A DNA stretch of 64,000 bases from Niveibacterium microcysteis (lineage in GTDB: Bacteria > Pseudomonadota > Gammaproteobacteria > Burkholderiales > Rhodocyclaceae): NCBI RefSeq assembly GCF_017161445.1, contig NZ_CP071060.1:3286001-3350000 (forward strand). The letters are read 5' to 3'. This document shows, in pieces, positions 9,591 to 19,248 of the stretch. The notes under the pieces were generated by a model. That model was not told the DNA's origin. It made no database searches and saw only the letters and a program-made list of their open reading frames with translations. The number at the start of each line of letters is the position of its first letter. Positions within the stretch are counted from its first letter, which is position 1. A program made the position numbers and the translations under genes.

Positions 9591-10190
9591 TCACCATCGT
9601 TTTTCCGGACTTGTATCGAGCAAGGGGCGCAGGCGCTCGGCAATCGCCTCACGCGCCCTGAAAATGCGCGATCGCACGGTACCGATCGGACATCCCATCA
9701 CCGTCGCAATCTCGTCGTAACTCAAGCCTTCAATCTCGCGCAGCACGATCGCCGTGCGCAACTCCTCCGGCAACGCTTCCATCGCGACGTTCACCGTTTC
9801 ACCAATCTGCTTGGTCGCAAGCAGGCGCTCCGGCGTGTCGTAGTCGCGCAGCAAATCACCGTCGTCGTAGTTCTCTGCCTCGTCGGCATCAATATCAGTC
9901 GAGGTCGGCGCACGCCGCCCCTGCGATACGAGGTAGTTCTTCGCCGTGTTGATGCCGATACGGTACAGCCACGTATAAAACGCACTGTCGCCACGGAACG
10001 AGGGCAGTGCGCGATATGCCTTGATGAAGGCCTCTTGCGCAACGTCCTCGACTTCCGCCGGATCGCGGATCATTCGAGACAGCAAACGGGCAAGCTTGCG
10101 CTGATACTTGGACACAAGCAGCCCGAAGGCATGCTTGTCGCCGCGTTGCGCACGCTCGACCAACTGCTGGTCTATCTGACGATCACTCAT
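9591..10190 (-). CDS. rpoE: RNA polymerase sigma factor RpoE (AlgU), ECF family
   Basis: This 199-residue extracytoplasmic-function sigma factor has region 2 with DVAQEAFIKAYRALPSFRGDSAFYTWLYRI and region 4 with the helix-turn-helix GLSYDEIATVMGCPIGTVRSRIFRAREAI. It directs the envelope stress response and is held by RseA, encoded next. It is the promoter-proximal gene of the operon, so it is probably autoregulated. Confidence 0.97.
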   Translation of the reverse strand: MSDRQIDQQLVERAQRGDKHAFGLLVSKYQRKLARLLSRMIRDPAEVEDVAQEAFIKAYRALPSFRGDSAFYTWLYRIGINTAKNYLVSQGRRAPTSTDIDADEAENYDDGDLLRDYDTPERLLATKQIGETVNVAMEALPEELRTAIVLREIEGLSYDEIATVMGCPIGTVRSRIFRAREAIAERLRPLLDTSPEKRW

Positions 10191-10412
10191 GGGACGGGGT
10201 ATTTTCTGGATTGGTTCGCGCTCTGGGCGGCGCCGATCCAGTATACCCCAGCCCCTGAAGGCGACAGCTTATGCGTCCATTGACCCGACGGGCGCAGAAT
10301 AGTTCAGCCGGCATCATGGGTATTGCTGCCACCCGACGCCGGCACCTCAAGGGAGCGCGTGATATATTCGGCCGTCCCTATCTGGCGGCGCCTTCCGCGC
10401 GCCCTGACCGCC
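10191..10412. promoter_or_regulatory. divergent intergenic region between rpoE and nadB
   Basis: The gap separates rpoE (minus) from nadB (plus) and must hold promoters for both. On the minus strand a TATACT box lies at 10245-10240, about 50 nt before the rpoE ATG, with no convincing -35. A TGAACT...TCAA pattern further upstream faintly resembles a sigma-E promoter. On the plus strand TATATT at 10363-10368 could be the nadB -10. None of these is strong. Confidence 0.35.
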
Positions 10413-12029
10413 GTGCTCCAGTTCGATGTCCTGATCCTTGGCAGCGGCCTTGCTGGCCAATCGCTCGCACTCCGTCTCGCCGACCATCATTCCGTAGCGC
10501 TGGTTACAAAGTGCCAGCTTGAAGACGGCGCCAGTTCTTGGGCGCAGGGCGGCATTGCCGCGGTCGTCGACCCGATGGACTCAACCGAGTCCCATGCACG
10601 CGACACCCACATTGCCGGCGCGGGCATTTGCGACGATGGAGCCACCCGCTTCGTTGTCGAACATGGACGGGAGGCCATCCAATGGCTGGCGGAGCAAGGC
10701 GTCCCCTTCACACCAGCGGAAGAAGGCCCGCTTCACATGCACTTGACGCGCGAAGGCGGCCACAGCCACCGGCGCATCGTTCATGTGGCGGATGCTACCG
10801 GCGCCGCCGTGCAGGAGACGCTGACACAGAAGGTTCGCGCACATCCGAACATTCGCGTCTTCGAACACCACATCGCCGTCGATTTGATCGTCGGGCATCG
10901 CCTGGGCCGAGCAGACCAAGGCTGCCTTGGCGCTTACATTCTCGACATCGCTGAAGATCACGTCGTCACCTTCGCGGCACGCCATACGGTGGTGGCCACA
11001 GGTGGTGCAGGCAAGGTCTACCTCTATACGACCAATCCGGATACGGCGACCGGTGACGGTATTGCCATGGCCTGGCGCGCGGGTTGTCGCGTTGCGAACA
11101 TGGAATTCATCCAGTTCCATCCGACCTGCCTCTACCACCCGCAGGCTAAATCCTTCCTGATTTCAGAAGCGGTTCGCGGCGAAGGCGGTCTGCTGAAATT
11201 GCCTGACGGCACGCGCTTCATGCTGCAGCACGACCCACGAGGCGAACTGGCGCCGCGCGACATTGTCGCGAGAGCGATCGACTATGAAATGAAGCGGCAC
11301 GGACTGGACTGCGTCTATCTGGACATCAGCCATCGCCCGACCGAGTTCATCACCACGCACTTCCCGACGATCTATGCGCGCTGCCTTGAGCTCGGCATCG
11401 ACATCACGAAGGAACCCATTCCCGTCGTACCCGCCGCGCACTACACCTGTGGCGGAGTGCTGACCGATTTGCGCGCACGAACCGATCTGCCCGGCCTTTA
11501 CGCAATTGGCGAAACCGCCTGCACCGGCCTGCACGGCGCCAACCGCCTCGCAAGCAACTCTCTGCTTGAATGCGTCGTTTTTGGTGAGGCCGCCGCGGCC
11601 GACATTCTGGCCCACCCAAGGGCGATCGCCGAGGGGCTGCCGGAATGGGACGAAAGCAAGGTTACCGATGCCGACGAAGCAGTCGTGATTGCCCATAACT
11701 GGGATGAACTGCGCCGCTTCATGTGGGATTACGTCGGAATCGTCAGGACAACCAAACGACTGCAGCGCGCCCAACACCGGATCGCCCTGCTGCGTCGCGA
11801 GATCGACGAGTACTACGCAAATTTCCGTGTCAGCAATGACCTGATCGAACTTCGCAACCTGGTTGTAAGCGCCGATCTGATCGTTCGCGGTGCGCTCTCA
11901 CGCAAGGAGAGCCGCGGTCTACACTACAGCCGCGACTATCCGGAAACGCTGCCGAAGGGCAAACCGACCGTCCTCAGGAATCCGCGCTGGCCGTCCGGCT
12001 TGGTTCGCTGGATATCCGCTCGCGACTGA
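10413..12029 (+). CDS. nadB: L-aspartate oxidase
   Basis: This 538-residue FAD enzyme oxidises L-aspartate to iminoaspartate, the first step of de novo NAD synthesis. The N-terminal dinucleotide-binding motif [14 protein letters not shown] is followed by [25 protein letters not shown] and [26 protein letters not shown] motifs of the succinate dehydrogenase/fumarate reductase flavoprotein family. The frame is open upstream, but GTG 10413 places the FAD motif at the normal distance from the start; the ribosome site is weak. The 3' end overlaps the convergent YgfX-like gene by 56 bp. Confidence 0.95.
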   Translation: MLQFDVLILGSGLAGQSLALRLADHHSVALVTKCQLEDGASSWAQGGIAAVVDPMDSTESHARDTHIAGAGICDDGATRFVVEHGREAIQWLAEQGVPFTPAEEGPLHMHLTREGGHSHRRIVHVADATGAAVQETLTQKVRAHPNIRVFEHHIAVDLIVGHRLGRADQGCLGAYILDIAEDHVVTFAARHTVVATGGAGKVYLYTTNPDTATGDGIAMAWRAGCRVANMEFIQFHPTCLYHPQAKSFLISEAVRGEGGLLKLPDGTRFMLQHDPRGELAPRDIVARAIDYEMKRHGLDCVYLDISHRPTEFITTHFPTIYARCLELGIDITKEPIPVVPAAHYTCGGVLTDLRARTDLPGLYAIGETACTGLHGANRLASNSLLECVVFGEAAAADILAHPRAIAEGLPEWDESKVTDADEAVVIAHNWDELRRFMWDYVGIVRTTKRLQRAQHRIALLRREIDEYYANFRVSNDLIELRNLVVSADLIVRGALSRKESRGLHYSRDYPETLPKGKPTVLRNPRWPSGLVRWISARD

Positions 12030-12441
12030 AGGCCCGCCAGCGCAACCAGGCACGTAGCAATCGCCACTCGCTGGCCGGCATGGCGGATGCGACAAGCCAC
12101 AGCCGGTGACGCTTGCCTGTTGCCAGTTCCTGCCAACACAAAGCGAGAAACCAGCCGCCATCCCGAGTGGTTCGGCAAAACACGATCGGCAAGAACTGGC
12201 CGTCTGAGGCCAAGGCTTCCGCCGACCCGTCATCGTGAAGGCGCAAAGACGCGCCGCCGGTAGCGGACCGCCGCCTCCACGCAAGGAACGCCGAGCCCGC
12301 GATGATCGGGATACCAAACCAGCGCAGCATGCCATCCACGCCAGGGTAGAAAAGCAAAAGCAGCGCCGTGACGTGGAATGCCACGAGCGCCACCCCAAAA
12401 AGCAAAGAGGCCCGCAGCCGTATATCGCCTGCGAGCCTCAT
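11974..12441 (-). CDS. YgfX/CptA-like small membrane protein
   Basis: This 155-residue protein has two N-terminal hydrophobic segments (about residues 10-30 and 38-54), then a soluble cytoplasmic part with a C-terminal [11 protein letters not shown] stretch. Layout, size and position next to nadB resemble the YgfX (PF07254) family. In E. coli the YgfX protein was described as a membrane toxin acting on FtsZ/MreB, but no antitoxin partner (YgfY/SdhE) is adjacent here. The last 56 bp overlap nadB antisense. Family assignment is tentative. Confidence 0.7.
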   Translation of the reverse strand: MRLAGDIRLRASLLFGVALVAFHVTALLLLFYPGVDGMLRWFGIPIIAGSAFLAWRRRSATGGASLRLHDDGSAEALASDGQFLPIVFCRTTRDGGWFLALCWQELATGKRHRLWLVASAMPASEWRLLRAWLRWRAFSRERISSEPSRTASADS

Positions 12442-12458
12442 CTCAGCGTGGACGCCGA

Positions 12459-13697
12459 CTAAACGCGACGGAAGATCAGCGTTGAGTTTGTGCCACCAAA
12501 ACCGAACGAGTTAGACATCGCTGCGCGAATAGTCATCGGCCGTGCCTGCTTCGGCACATAGTCGAGGTCACAGCCTTCGCTTGGCGTCTCGAGGTTGATG
12601 GTCGGTGGCGCCACCTGGTCGCGAATTGCGAGCGTGGTAAATACCGCCTCGATACCCCCGGCAGCACCCAGCAGATGACCCGTCATCGACTTGGTCGAGC
12701 TAACCGAGAGCTTGTAGGCATGCTCACCGAAGCAGCGCTTCACTGCCGTCGTCTCGGCCAAGTCGCCGAGCGGCGTGGATGTGCCATGTGCATTGACGTA
12801 GTCGATTTCGTCGAGCTCCGTCTTGGCGTTACGCAAGGCATTGCGCATGCTGCGCGAGGCGCCTTCACCGTCCTCGCAAGGCGCAGTGATGTGGTTCGCA
12901 TCCGCACTCATGCCGTAACCGGCCAGCTCGGCGTAGATCTTTGCGCCGCGAGCCTTGGCATGCTCGTACTCTTCGAGCACCAGAACACCGGCGCCTTCGC
13001 CGAGCACGAAACCATCGCGACCAGCATCCCAAGGGCGGCTCGCCGCGGTTGGGTCATCGTTGCGGCACGACAAGGCACGCGCAGCACAGAAGCCACCCAT
13101 ACCAAGGAAGGAAACGGTCCCTTCGGCTCCGCCGGCAACCATGATGTCCGCATCGCCGTACTCGATCAGGCGCTGAGCCTCACCAATTGCGTGATTACCT
13201 GTCGCGCAGGCACTCACGGTGGCGAAGTTCGGCCCCTTGAAGCCGTACTGAATCGACAGCAGCCCGGAGATCATGTTGATGATCGAACCCGGCACAAAGA
13301 ACGGCGAGATCTTGCGCGCGCCGCCCTCCAGCGTTGCGTTGTGCGTGTCTTCTATCATCGGCAGACCGCCGATGCCCGAACCGATGCACACGCCGATACG
13401 CTCTGCGTTGTCTGGATGCTCCCCGAGCCCTGCGTCCTTGAGCGCGTCGATTGCCGCGGCCAGGCCGTAGTGGATGAACTTGTCGTAACGGCGCGCTTCC
13501 TTACCGGAAACGTACGCCGTCACGTCAAAGTTCTTGACCTCGCCGGCAATCTGCACCGGTAAGGTCGACGCATCGAAACGAGTGATGCGGGTGATGCCGG
13601 AACGCCCATTAAGGATGTTGTCCCAGGCTTCGGAGATGGAATTACCGACCGGACTGATGATACCGAGACCGGTGATGACGACTCTACGACCGCCCAA
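12459..13697 (-). CDS. fabF: 3-oxoacyl-[ACP] synthase II (KAS II)
   Basis: This 412-residue condensing enzyme elongates acyl-ACP with malonyl-ACP. The catalytic triad is visible: C164 in VSACATGNHA, His in YVNAHGTSTPLGD and His in SMTGHLLGAAG. The C-terminus ends SNSFGFGGTNSTLIFRRV, as is usual. The start is TTG at 13697 (MGGRRVVITGLG); a GGAG 6 nt upstream supports this rare start. It lies 39 bp after acpP, the standard acpP-fabF pair. Confidence 0.96.
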   Translation of the reverse strand: MGGRRVVITGLGIISPVGNSISEAWDNILNGRSGITRITRFDASTLPVQIAGEVKNFDVTAYVSGKEARRYDKFIHYGLAAAIDALKDAGLGEHPDNAERIGVCIGSGIGGLPMIEDTHNATLEGGARKISPFFVPGSIINMISGLLSIQYGFKGPNFATVSACATGNHAIGEAQRLIEYGDADIMVAGGAEGTVSFLGMGGFCAARALSCRNDDPTAASRPWDAGRDGFVLGEGAGVLVLEEYEHAKARGAKIYAELAGYGMSADANHITAPCEDGEGASRSMRNALRNAKTELDEIDYVNAHGTSTPLGDLAETTAVKRCFGEHAYKLSVSSTKSMTGHLLGAAGGIEAVFTTLAIRDQVAPPTINLETPSEGCDLDYVPKQARPMTIRAAMSNSFGFGGTNSTLIFRRV

Positions 13698-13736
13698 AGT
13701 GCGCTCCGGATCGAGTTACGAGGTTAAAAACTACGA

Positions 13737-13973
13737 CTACTTCTTGTTGGCAACGACGTAGTCGATTGCCTGCTGAACGCTGGTGATCTTCTCGGCTTCT
13801 TCGTCCGGAATCTCGCACTCGAACTCTTCTTCGAGGGCCATGACCAGTTCAACGGTGTCCAGCGAGTCAGCGCCCAGATCGTCCACGAAGGAAGACTCGT
13901 TCTTGATGTCAGCCTCGTTGACGCCGAGTTGTTCGGCAACGATCTTCTTGACGCGTTGTTCGATGTTCTCCAT
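13737..13973 (-). CDS. acpP: acyl carrier protein
   Basis: This 78-residue acidic protein carries growing acyl chains on 4'-phosphopantetheine attached to S37 of the [10 protein letters not shown] motif. The sequence [18 protein letters not shown] is near-canonical. An AAGGAG ribosome site precedes the ATG. A separate promoter (TAAAAT) upstream would fit the high abundance of ACP. Confidence 0.99.
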   Translation of the reverse strand: MENIEQRVKKIVAEQLGVNEADIKNESSFVDDLGADSLDTVELVMALEEEFECEIPDEEAEKITSVQQAIDYVVANKK

Positions 13974-14014
13974 TGACCACTCCTTCTCTAAATTCGGGGG
14001 TGAATAACCCCACT

Positions 14015-14020
14015 ATTTTA
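14015..14020 (-). promoter_or_regulatory. candidate acpP -10 box
   Basis: TAAAAT on the minus strand (5 of 6 to the sigma-70 consensus) lies 42 nt before the acpP ATG in an AT-rich stretch within the 107-bp fabG-acpP gap. No good -35 is seen at 16-18 bp. The leader would include a small GGGGT/ACCCC hairpin. Confidence 0.4.
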
Positions 14021-14080
14021 CCAAAAAGAAACCATAAAATGCGGGCATCTGCCCATCCTGCCTAGGCACTCACCAGGTGC

Positions 14081-14824
14081 TTATGACATGTACATTCCGC
14101 CGTTCGCGTGCAGCGTAACGCCGGAAACATAGCTGGCTGCGGGAGAGGCCAAGAACGCCACCGCAGCGGCAATCTCTTCAGGACGCCCGAGTCGCCCAAG
14201 GGCAATCTGACCAAGCAGGGCGTCGCGCTGCTCATCCCCAAGCGCGCGCGTCATGTCGGTATCAATGAAACCCGGCGCAACACAGTTCACGGTGATGTTC
14301 CGGCTCCCAAGCTCACGCGCCAGGGCACGCGTCATGCCGGCAACGCCCGCCTTTGCGGCCGCGTAATTCGCCTGCCCGGCATTACCGGAGGACCCAACCA
14401 CCGAGGTGATGTTGACGATGCGGCCATAGCGCGCCTTCATCATCGCGCGCATGACAAGTTTGGACATACGGAAAACGGCCTTGAGATTGGTGTCGATCAC
14501 CGCATCCCACTCGTCGTCCTTCATCCGCATCGCGATGTTGTCGCGCGTGATGCCGGCGTTATTCACCAACACCGACACCGCACCGAACTCCTTCTCGATC
14601 CGAGCCAGCGCAGCTTCGCAATCCGCGGCATCGGTAACATTCAGGCGCAAGCCGGTACCCTTGATACCGGCCTCGGCGAGGGCCGCCGAGATCGCTTCGG
14701 CCCCGGAATCCGACGTCGCAGTACCAATGACGACCGCACCTTGGCGCCCAAGCTCAAGCGCAGTCGCACGCCCGATGCCGCGACTCGCGCCGGTTACCAG
14801 CGCAATTTGCCCTTCAAGTGCCAT
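14081..14824 (-). CDS. fabG: 3-oxoacyl-[ACP] reductase
   Basis: This 247-residue short-chain dehydrogenase reduces 3-oxoacyl-ACP with NADPH. TGASRGIGRA is the cofactor motif, NNAG the structural motif, and the S...YAAAK pattern in ITSVVGSSGNAGQANYAAAK the catalytic residues. The start is one of two adjacent ATGs (14827 or 14824) overlapping the fabD stop; 14824 gives MALEGQIALVTG, closest to the family. It sits in the fabH-fabD-fabG-acpP-fabF order. Confidence 0.96.
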   Translation of the reverse strand: MALEGQIALVTGASRGIGRATALELGRQGAVVIGTATSDSGAEAISAALAEAGIKGTGLRLNVTDAADCEAALARIEKEFGAVSVLVNNAGITRDNIAMRMKDDEWDAVIDTNLKAVFRMSKLVMRAMMKARYGRIVNITSVVGSSGNAGQANYAAAKAGVAGMTRALARELGSRNITVNCVAPGFIDTDMTRALGDEQRDALLGQIALGRLGRPEEIAAAVAFLASPAASYVSGVTLHANGGMYMS

Positions 14825-15765
14825 CATGCTGCAGCCCCTTTGGTCACTTCGAGAATCTTTGCCAGTGTGTCCGCATCCGAGATTGCAAGTGCCTCCGGAC
14901 CCGCGCCACAGCGCTTCACCAGCCCCATCAGCACCTTGCCGGGGCCGCATTCGACGACTTGTGTGACACCATGGGCGGCCAGGGCCTGCACCGTCTCGAT
15001 CCAGCGAACCGGAGAGTAAGCCTGGCGCACCAGCGCATCCTTGATGCGAACCGGATCCGACTCGATTGCGACGTCGACATTGTTGACGACGCGGATTGCA
15101 GGCGTGCGAACGTCGACCGTCTGCAACGCCAGCGCAAGACGCTCAGCAGCAGGACGCATCAGGGCACTATGAAAAGGGGCGCTGACCGGAAGCGGCAACG
15201 CACGCTTCGCGCCTCGCGCCTTGGCAGCCTCGCAGGCTCGCGCAACCGCGCCAGCATGGCCGGCGATCACAATTTGCCCCGGGTCGTTGAGGTTAGCCGC
15301 GGCAACCTCTTCGCCTTGCGCAGCCTCGGCGCAGGCTTCAGCCACCAATTCCGGCGACAACCCGAGAATCGCCGCCATACCGCCCGTACCGGCCGGCACA
15401 GCATCCTGCATGGCCTGTGCGCGCAAACGCACCAGACGCACCGCATCCGCAAGCTCAAGTGCGCCTGCCGCGACCAGGGCGGAATACTCGCCAAGACTGT
15501 GACCCGCGACGACAGTCGGCGTCGCGCCACCCGCGGCACGCCATGCGCGCCAGACTGCGACGCCGGCGGTCAACATCAGCGGCTGCGTATTGACCGTCAG
15601 CGACAGCCGCTCGGCTGGGCCTTCGGCAGCCATCGCCCAGAGGTCCTCACCAAGCGCGGCGGACGCTTCGGCAAACGTCGCGCGAATCACTTCGGACTCG
15701 CCATACGCCGCCATCATGCCGACCGACTGCGACCCCTGGCCGGGAAAGACAAAAGCAAAACTCAT
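14824..15765 (-). CDS. fabD: malonyl-CoA:ACP transacylase
   Basis: This 313-residue enzyme loads malonate from CoA onto ACP. It begins FAFVFPGQGSQSVGM and carries the nucleophile S90 in GHSLGEYSAL; the second catalytic motif is PVSAPFHSALM. The length is typical. The stop overlaps the fabG start, and the gene follows fabH after 17 bp. Confidence 0.97.
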   Translation of the reverse strand: MSFAFVFPGQGSQSVGMMAAYGESEVIRATFAEASAALGEDLWAMAAEGPAERLSLTVNTQPLMLTAGVAVWRAWRAAGGATPTVVAGHSLGEYSALVAAGALELADAVRLVRLRAQAMQDAVPAGTGGMAAILGLSPELVAEACAEAAQGEEVAAANLNDPGQIVIAGHAGAVARACEAAKARGAKRALPLPVSAPFHSALMRPAAERLALALQTVDVRTPAIRVVNNVDVAIESDPVRIKDALVRQAYSPVRWIETVQALAAHGVTQVVECGPGKVLMGLVKRCGAGPEALAISDADTLAKILEVTKGAAA

Positions 15766-15782
15766 CGCACCCTCACTCGGTA

Positions 15783-16745
15783 TTACAGGCGCAGCAGCGC
15801 TGCACCCCAGGTAAAGCCACCGCCCACACCCTGCAACATCACGCTCTGCCCCGGCCGCACACGACCATCCCGCACCGCTGCGTCGAGCGCGAGCGGCACG
15901 GACGCCGCCGACGTGTTGCCGTGCCGGTCGACGGTGACGATCACCTTTTCAAACGGCAAATGCAGGCGCTTGGCGGTCGCCTGAAGAATCCGGATATTCG
16001 CTTGATGCGGGATCAGCCAATCGAGTTGCTCGGCCGTCATGCCGGCCTGTTCGAGCACTTCATGGGCAATATCGCCCAGCACGCGAACGGCCACCTTGAA
16101 GACCGCAGCGCCGTCCATGTGAATAAACGGCGAGCCCTCGACATGACCATCGCGGATATTGCCCGGCACCTCGAGGATCTCGTGCAGACTGCCGTCTGCA
16201 TGCAGCGCAGTCGCGAGCAGGCCAGGCGTTTCCGACGCCTCAAGCAACACAGCGCCTGCACCATCGCCAAACAGAACGCAGGTACGGCGGTCCTCCCAGT
16301 CGATGATGCGGGAAAACACTTCAGCACCAATAACGAGCGCGCGACGATTCGAGCCGGAGCGGATGAACTTGTCCGCAATCGTCAGGGCGTAGACGAAGCC
16401 GCTGCAGACCGCCTGCACGTCAAAGGCCGGAAACCCTGACACCCCGAGCTCCGCCTGAATCAGGCAGGCTGTGCTCGGGAACACTTTGTCCGGCGTGGAG
16501 GTGGCGACGATGATCAAATCGACGTCGGCGGCCGTGCGCCCCGCCGCCTCGAGCGCACGACGTGCAGCCTCTGCACCCAGCACACTCGAAGTAACGCCGG
16601 CGGGCGCGAGGTGGCGGGACCGAATACCTGTACGTTCGATGATCCAGCTATCGGACGTGTCGATGCCACGTGCCACCAGATCATCATTGGTGACGGGATC
16701 TCCCGGCAGCACGCTGCCTGTACCCACGACCCTGGAATAGATCAC
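15783..16745 (-). CDS. fabH: 3-oxoacyl-[ACP] synthase III (KAS III)
   Basis: This 320-residue enzyme condenses acetyl-CoA with malonyl-ACP to start fatty-acid synthesis. The triad is C114 ([11 protein letters not shown]), His in [10 protein letters not shown] and Asn in [10 protein letters not shown]. The start is GTG at 16745, whose GTGA overlaps the plsX stop by 4 bp. Confidence 0.97.
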   Translation of the reverse strand: MIYSRVVGTGSVLPGDPVTNDDLVARGIDTSDSWIIERTGIRSRHLAPAGVTSSVLGAEAARRALEAAGRTAADVDLIIVATSTPDKVFPSTACLIQAELGVSGFPAFDVQAVCSGFVYALTIADKFIRSGSNRRALVIGAEVFSRIIDWEDRRTCVLFGDGAGAVLLEASETPGLLATALHADGSLHEILEVPGNIRDGHVEGSPFIHMDGAAVFKVAVRVLGDIAHEVLEQAGMTAEQLDWLIPHQANIRILQATAKRLHLPFEKVIVTVDRHGNTSAASVPLALDAAVRDGRVRPGQSVMLQGVGGGFTWGAALLRL

Positions 16746-17767
16746 TGCGTCACTCCTTCTGCTGCAAGGTGCGCGCTGACGCGCGCGGTGATGCGATCGA
16801 CAACCTGATTGCGTGCGGCATCCGCCGCGCGGCGGAGCGCTTGTTCAAACGCAAACGCATCGGCGGAACCATGACTCTTGAACACGACCCCGCGCAGCCC
16901 AAGGAGTGCGGCACCGTTGTATCGCCGATGATCAACGCGCTGCTTGAAGTGACGCAGAGCCGGGATTGCCAGTAGCGCGACCAGCCTCGTGTACAGGTTG
17001 CGCTTGAGTTCTTGCTTGAGCGTGGTCGCCATCATTTGCGCCACACCCTCCGAAGCCTTCAGCGCCACGTTGCCTACAAAACCATCGCAGACAACCACAT
17101 CGGTGGTCGCCTTGTAGATGTCATTACCCTCAACGTTGCCGTAGAAGTTGAGCCCGCTGCCGCGCAGCAACTCTGCCGCTTGCTTGACGACCTCGTTGCC
17201 TTTGATCTCTTCCTCGCCGATGTTGAGCAACCCAACCGTGGGGCGCTCCTTGTGCTCAAGCGCGGAAACGAGCATGGCCCCCATGATGCCGAACTGGAGC
17301 AGGTGTTCGGCGGTGCAATCGACGTTGGCACCGAGGTCGAGCACGTAGGTGTGACCATCCAGCGCAGGCAGAATCGTCGCGATTGCCGGCCGGTCGATGC
17401 CATTGATGGTTTTCAGAACGAAACGCGCGATCGCCATCAACGCCCCGGTATTGCCCGCCGACACCGCAGCTTGCGCATCGCCAGACTTGACCTGGTCGAT
17501 CGCAACGCGCATCGACGAGTCTTTCTTGGCGCGCAAAGCGCTTGCGGGCGCTTCGTGCATTTCAACGACTTGCGTCGCCGGCACAAAACGGGCACGACCA
17601 GGGAATTCGCCAGCCAGCCTAGAAGCTTCCGCTTCGATGGCTTCGGGCAGACCGACCAGCAGTACGCTGGCGTATGGATCGTCGCGCAGGAACTGGCGGG
17701 CTGCGGGCAGTGTGACCGAAGGGCCAAAATCACCGCCCATACAGTCGATCGCGAGCGTTACCTGCAT
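16742..17767 (-). CDS. plsX: phosphate acyltransferase PlsX
   Basis: This 341-residue enzyme converts acyl-ACP and phosphate into acyl-phosphate for PlsY, linking fatty-acid and phospholipid synthesis. The start [20 protein letters not shown] motif (here [15 protein letters not shown]) and [11 protein letters not shown] are diagnostic. It follows rpmF after 74 bp that hold a strong hairpin, and it is coupled to fabH by a 4-bp overlap. Confidence 0.97.
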   Translation of the reverse strand: MQVTLAIDCMGGDFGPSVTLPAARQFLRDDPYASVLLVGLPEAIEAEASRLAGEFPGRARFVPATQVVEMHEAPASALRAKKDSSMRVAIDQVKSGDAQAAVSAGNTGALMAIARFVLKTINGIDRPAIATILPALDGHTYVLDLGANVDCTAEHLLQFGIMGAMLVSALEHKERPTVGLLNIGEEEIKGNEVVKQAAELLRGSGLNFYGNVEGNDIYKATTDVVVCDGFVGNVALKASEGVAQMMATTLKQELKRNLYTRLVALLAIPALRHFKQRVDHRRYNGAALLGLRGVVFKSHGSADAFAFEQALRRAADAARNQVVDRITARVSAHLAAEGVTQ

Positions 17768-17793
17768 CGATAGTGACTGGTGGGTAGGGACGA

Positions 17794-17830
17794 ACGAAAA
17801 CGGCGCCAGGCACTCTGGCGCCGTTTTCGT
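17794..17830. terminator. perfect 16-bp hairpin between rpmF and plsX
   Basis: The arms ACGAAAACGGCGCCAG and CTGGCGCCGTTTTCGT are exact reverse complements around a 5-nt loop. On the minus strand the second arm ends GTTTTCGTTCG, only a weak T-tract. It could partly terminate yceD-rpmF transcripts or protect the processed 3' end of rpmF mRNA while plsX is still read. Confidence 0.6.
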
Positions 17831-17841
17831 CGAAGAGGGAA

Positions 17842-18021
17842 TTATTCGCCCTTAGCCTTCATGACCTTGCGGCCACGGTACACGCCAGACGGCGACACAT
17901 GGTGGCGCAGGTGCACTTCACCGGTGGTCGGTTCGACGGCAGTCGCGGGACCGGTCAGAAAATCGTGGGCACGATGCATGCCGCGCTTCGACGGCGACTT
18001 TTTGTTCTGTTGAACAGCCAT
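17842..18021 (-). CDS. rpmF: 50S ribosomal protein L32
   Basis: This 59-residue protein, [20 protein letters not shown] at its start, is a typical L32 of the large subunit. It lacks the zinc-ribbon cysteines, as in many proteobacteria. It lies between yceD and plsX, the conserved yceD-rpmF-plsX-fab order that links ribosome and lipid synthesis. Confidence 0.97.
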   Translation of the reverse strand: MAVQQNKKSPSKRGMHRAHDFLTGPATAVEPTTGEVHLRHHVSPSGVYRGRKVMKAKGE

Positions 18022-18076
18022 TTGATGCTCCTTCGCTCAATTTCAGTAATCAGACCCGCCGAAAACCGGATCGGGC

Positions 18077-18595
18077 TCAAACTTTCTTTCCCGCCCCGCG
18101 CAGGTTCGCCAGCGCGGCGAAGGGCGACGCGCTGTCGTCCCGTTCGCGGGGTTGCGGGGTTTCACACACCTCATGTCGCGGCGAGATCGGCAACGCCAGC
18201 AGCAGCTCATCCTCGACCAAGGCCAGCACATCGAGATTGCGCTCGGCGTGAATCGGATCGAAGGAGTCATCCTCCAGCTCGTCATCCGGCATCGGCTGCC
18301 CGAGCGGAACAAGCAGGAATCGAACATCCAACGCCAGATCAAGCGCAAGCGGCGCAAGGCACCGCTGACATTCAACCCGAGGCTTCGCTTCGATTGAGAC
18401 CAGCAGAAACCGGTCGTCACCGACCTCGCTTCCGACCACCTCAACCTGAACCGAGCCCTGCGTATCCACCAACTCTGCACGCAAACGCGAGAGTGCGGAA
18501 ATCTCGACTGCACCCGCGAGACGCTCGCCGCGCCGCGCGAATTCGAGCGGATCGGCAATCAACCACGAGGCAAAACCAGCCTGCTGTTGCGACAT
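18077..18595 (-). CDS. yceD: YceD family protein (DUF177), 23S rRNA accumulation protein
   Basis: This 172-residue acidic protein carries the family's CQRCLAPL motif and the DD/EDDSFDPI acidic loop. In E. coli YceD affects 23S rRNA accumulation; its molecular role is not defined. It is the first gene of the rpmF-plsX-fab cluster and is divergent from maf, 74 bp away. Confidence 0.88.
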   Translation of the reverse strand: MSQQQAGFASWLIADPLEFARRGERLAGAVEISALSRLRAELVDTQGSVQVEVVGSEVGDDRFLLVSIEAKPRVECQRCLAPLALDLALDVRFLLVPLGQPMPDDELEDDSFDPIHAERNLDVLALVEDELLLALPISPRHEVCETPQPRERDDSASPFAALANLRGAGKKV

Positions 18596-18669
18596 AAACG
18601 AGCAATGATATTATCCAAGACCCTTTCTGTCAAAGGCGAATCGCCGCCGCCGGCGACACGCCCGCTCCG

Positions 18670-19248
18670 ATGCGCACAATTGTCCTGGCCTCCACCTCCC
18701 GCTATCGCCGCGAACTGCTCGCAAGACTTGAACTTCCGTTCGTAACCGACAAGCCGGACACCGACGAAACGCCACTCGCTGGCGAAGCGCCAGTCGAAAC
18801 AGCGATTCGCCTCGCCGAAGCCAAGGCGCGCGCGGTCGCCGCACGGCACCCGGACGCCCTGATCATCGGCTCTGATCAAGTGGCCAGCGTTGGAGATGAG
18901 CGCTTTGGCAAGCCAGGCACCGTAGAACGGGCGATTGCCCAACTGAAGCAGATGAGCGGCAGATCCATCATCTTCCATACCGCCGTAAGCCTGCTCGACA
19001 CGAACACCGGGCATGCTTCGACACTATGCGTGCCCACCGAGGTCGGTTTCCGGCACCTCAGCGACGCAGAGATTGAGCGTTACGTCTCACGGGAGATGCC
19101 ACTGGATTGCGCCGGCAGCGCAAAATCCGAAGCCCTGGGAATCACGCTGCTCGACCACATCCGCGGCGACGATCCGAATGCGCTGGTCGGCCTGCCGATG
19201 ATTGCGCTGTGCCGCCTGTTGCGCGAAGCCGGGATCCAGACGATCTGA
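18670..19248 (+). CDS. maf: Maf family nucleoside-triphosphate pyrophosphatase (YceF type)
   Basis: This 192-residue protein starts IVLASTSRYRRELL, the Maf signature, and continues with IGSDQVASV and GKPGT. The pattern fits the YceF subgroup, which hydrolyses 7-methyl-GTP and related non-canonical nucleotides. It is divergent from yceD, and its stop overlaps the next gene's ATG by one base. Confidence 0.92.
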   Translation: MRTIVLASTSRYRRELLARLELPFVTDKPDTDETPLAGEAPVETAIRLAEAKARAVAARHPDALIIGSDQVASVGDERFGKPGTVERAIAQLKQMSGRSIIFHTAVSLLDTNTGHASTLCVPTEVGFRHLSDAEIERYVSREMPLDCAGSAKSEALGITLLDHIRGDDPNALVGLPMIALCRLLREAGIQTI

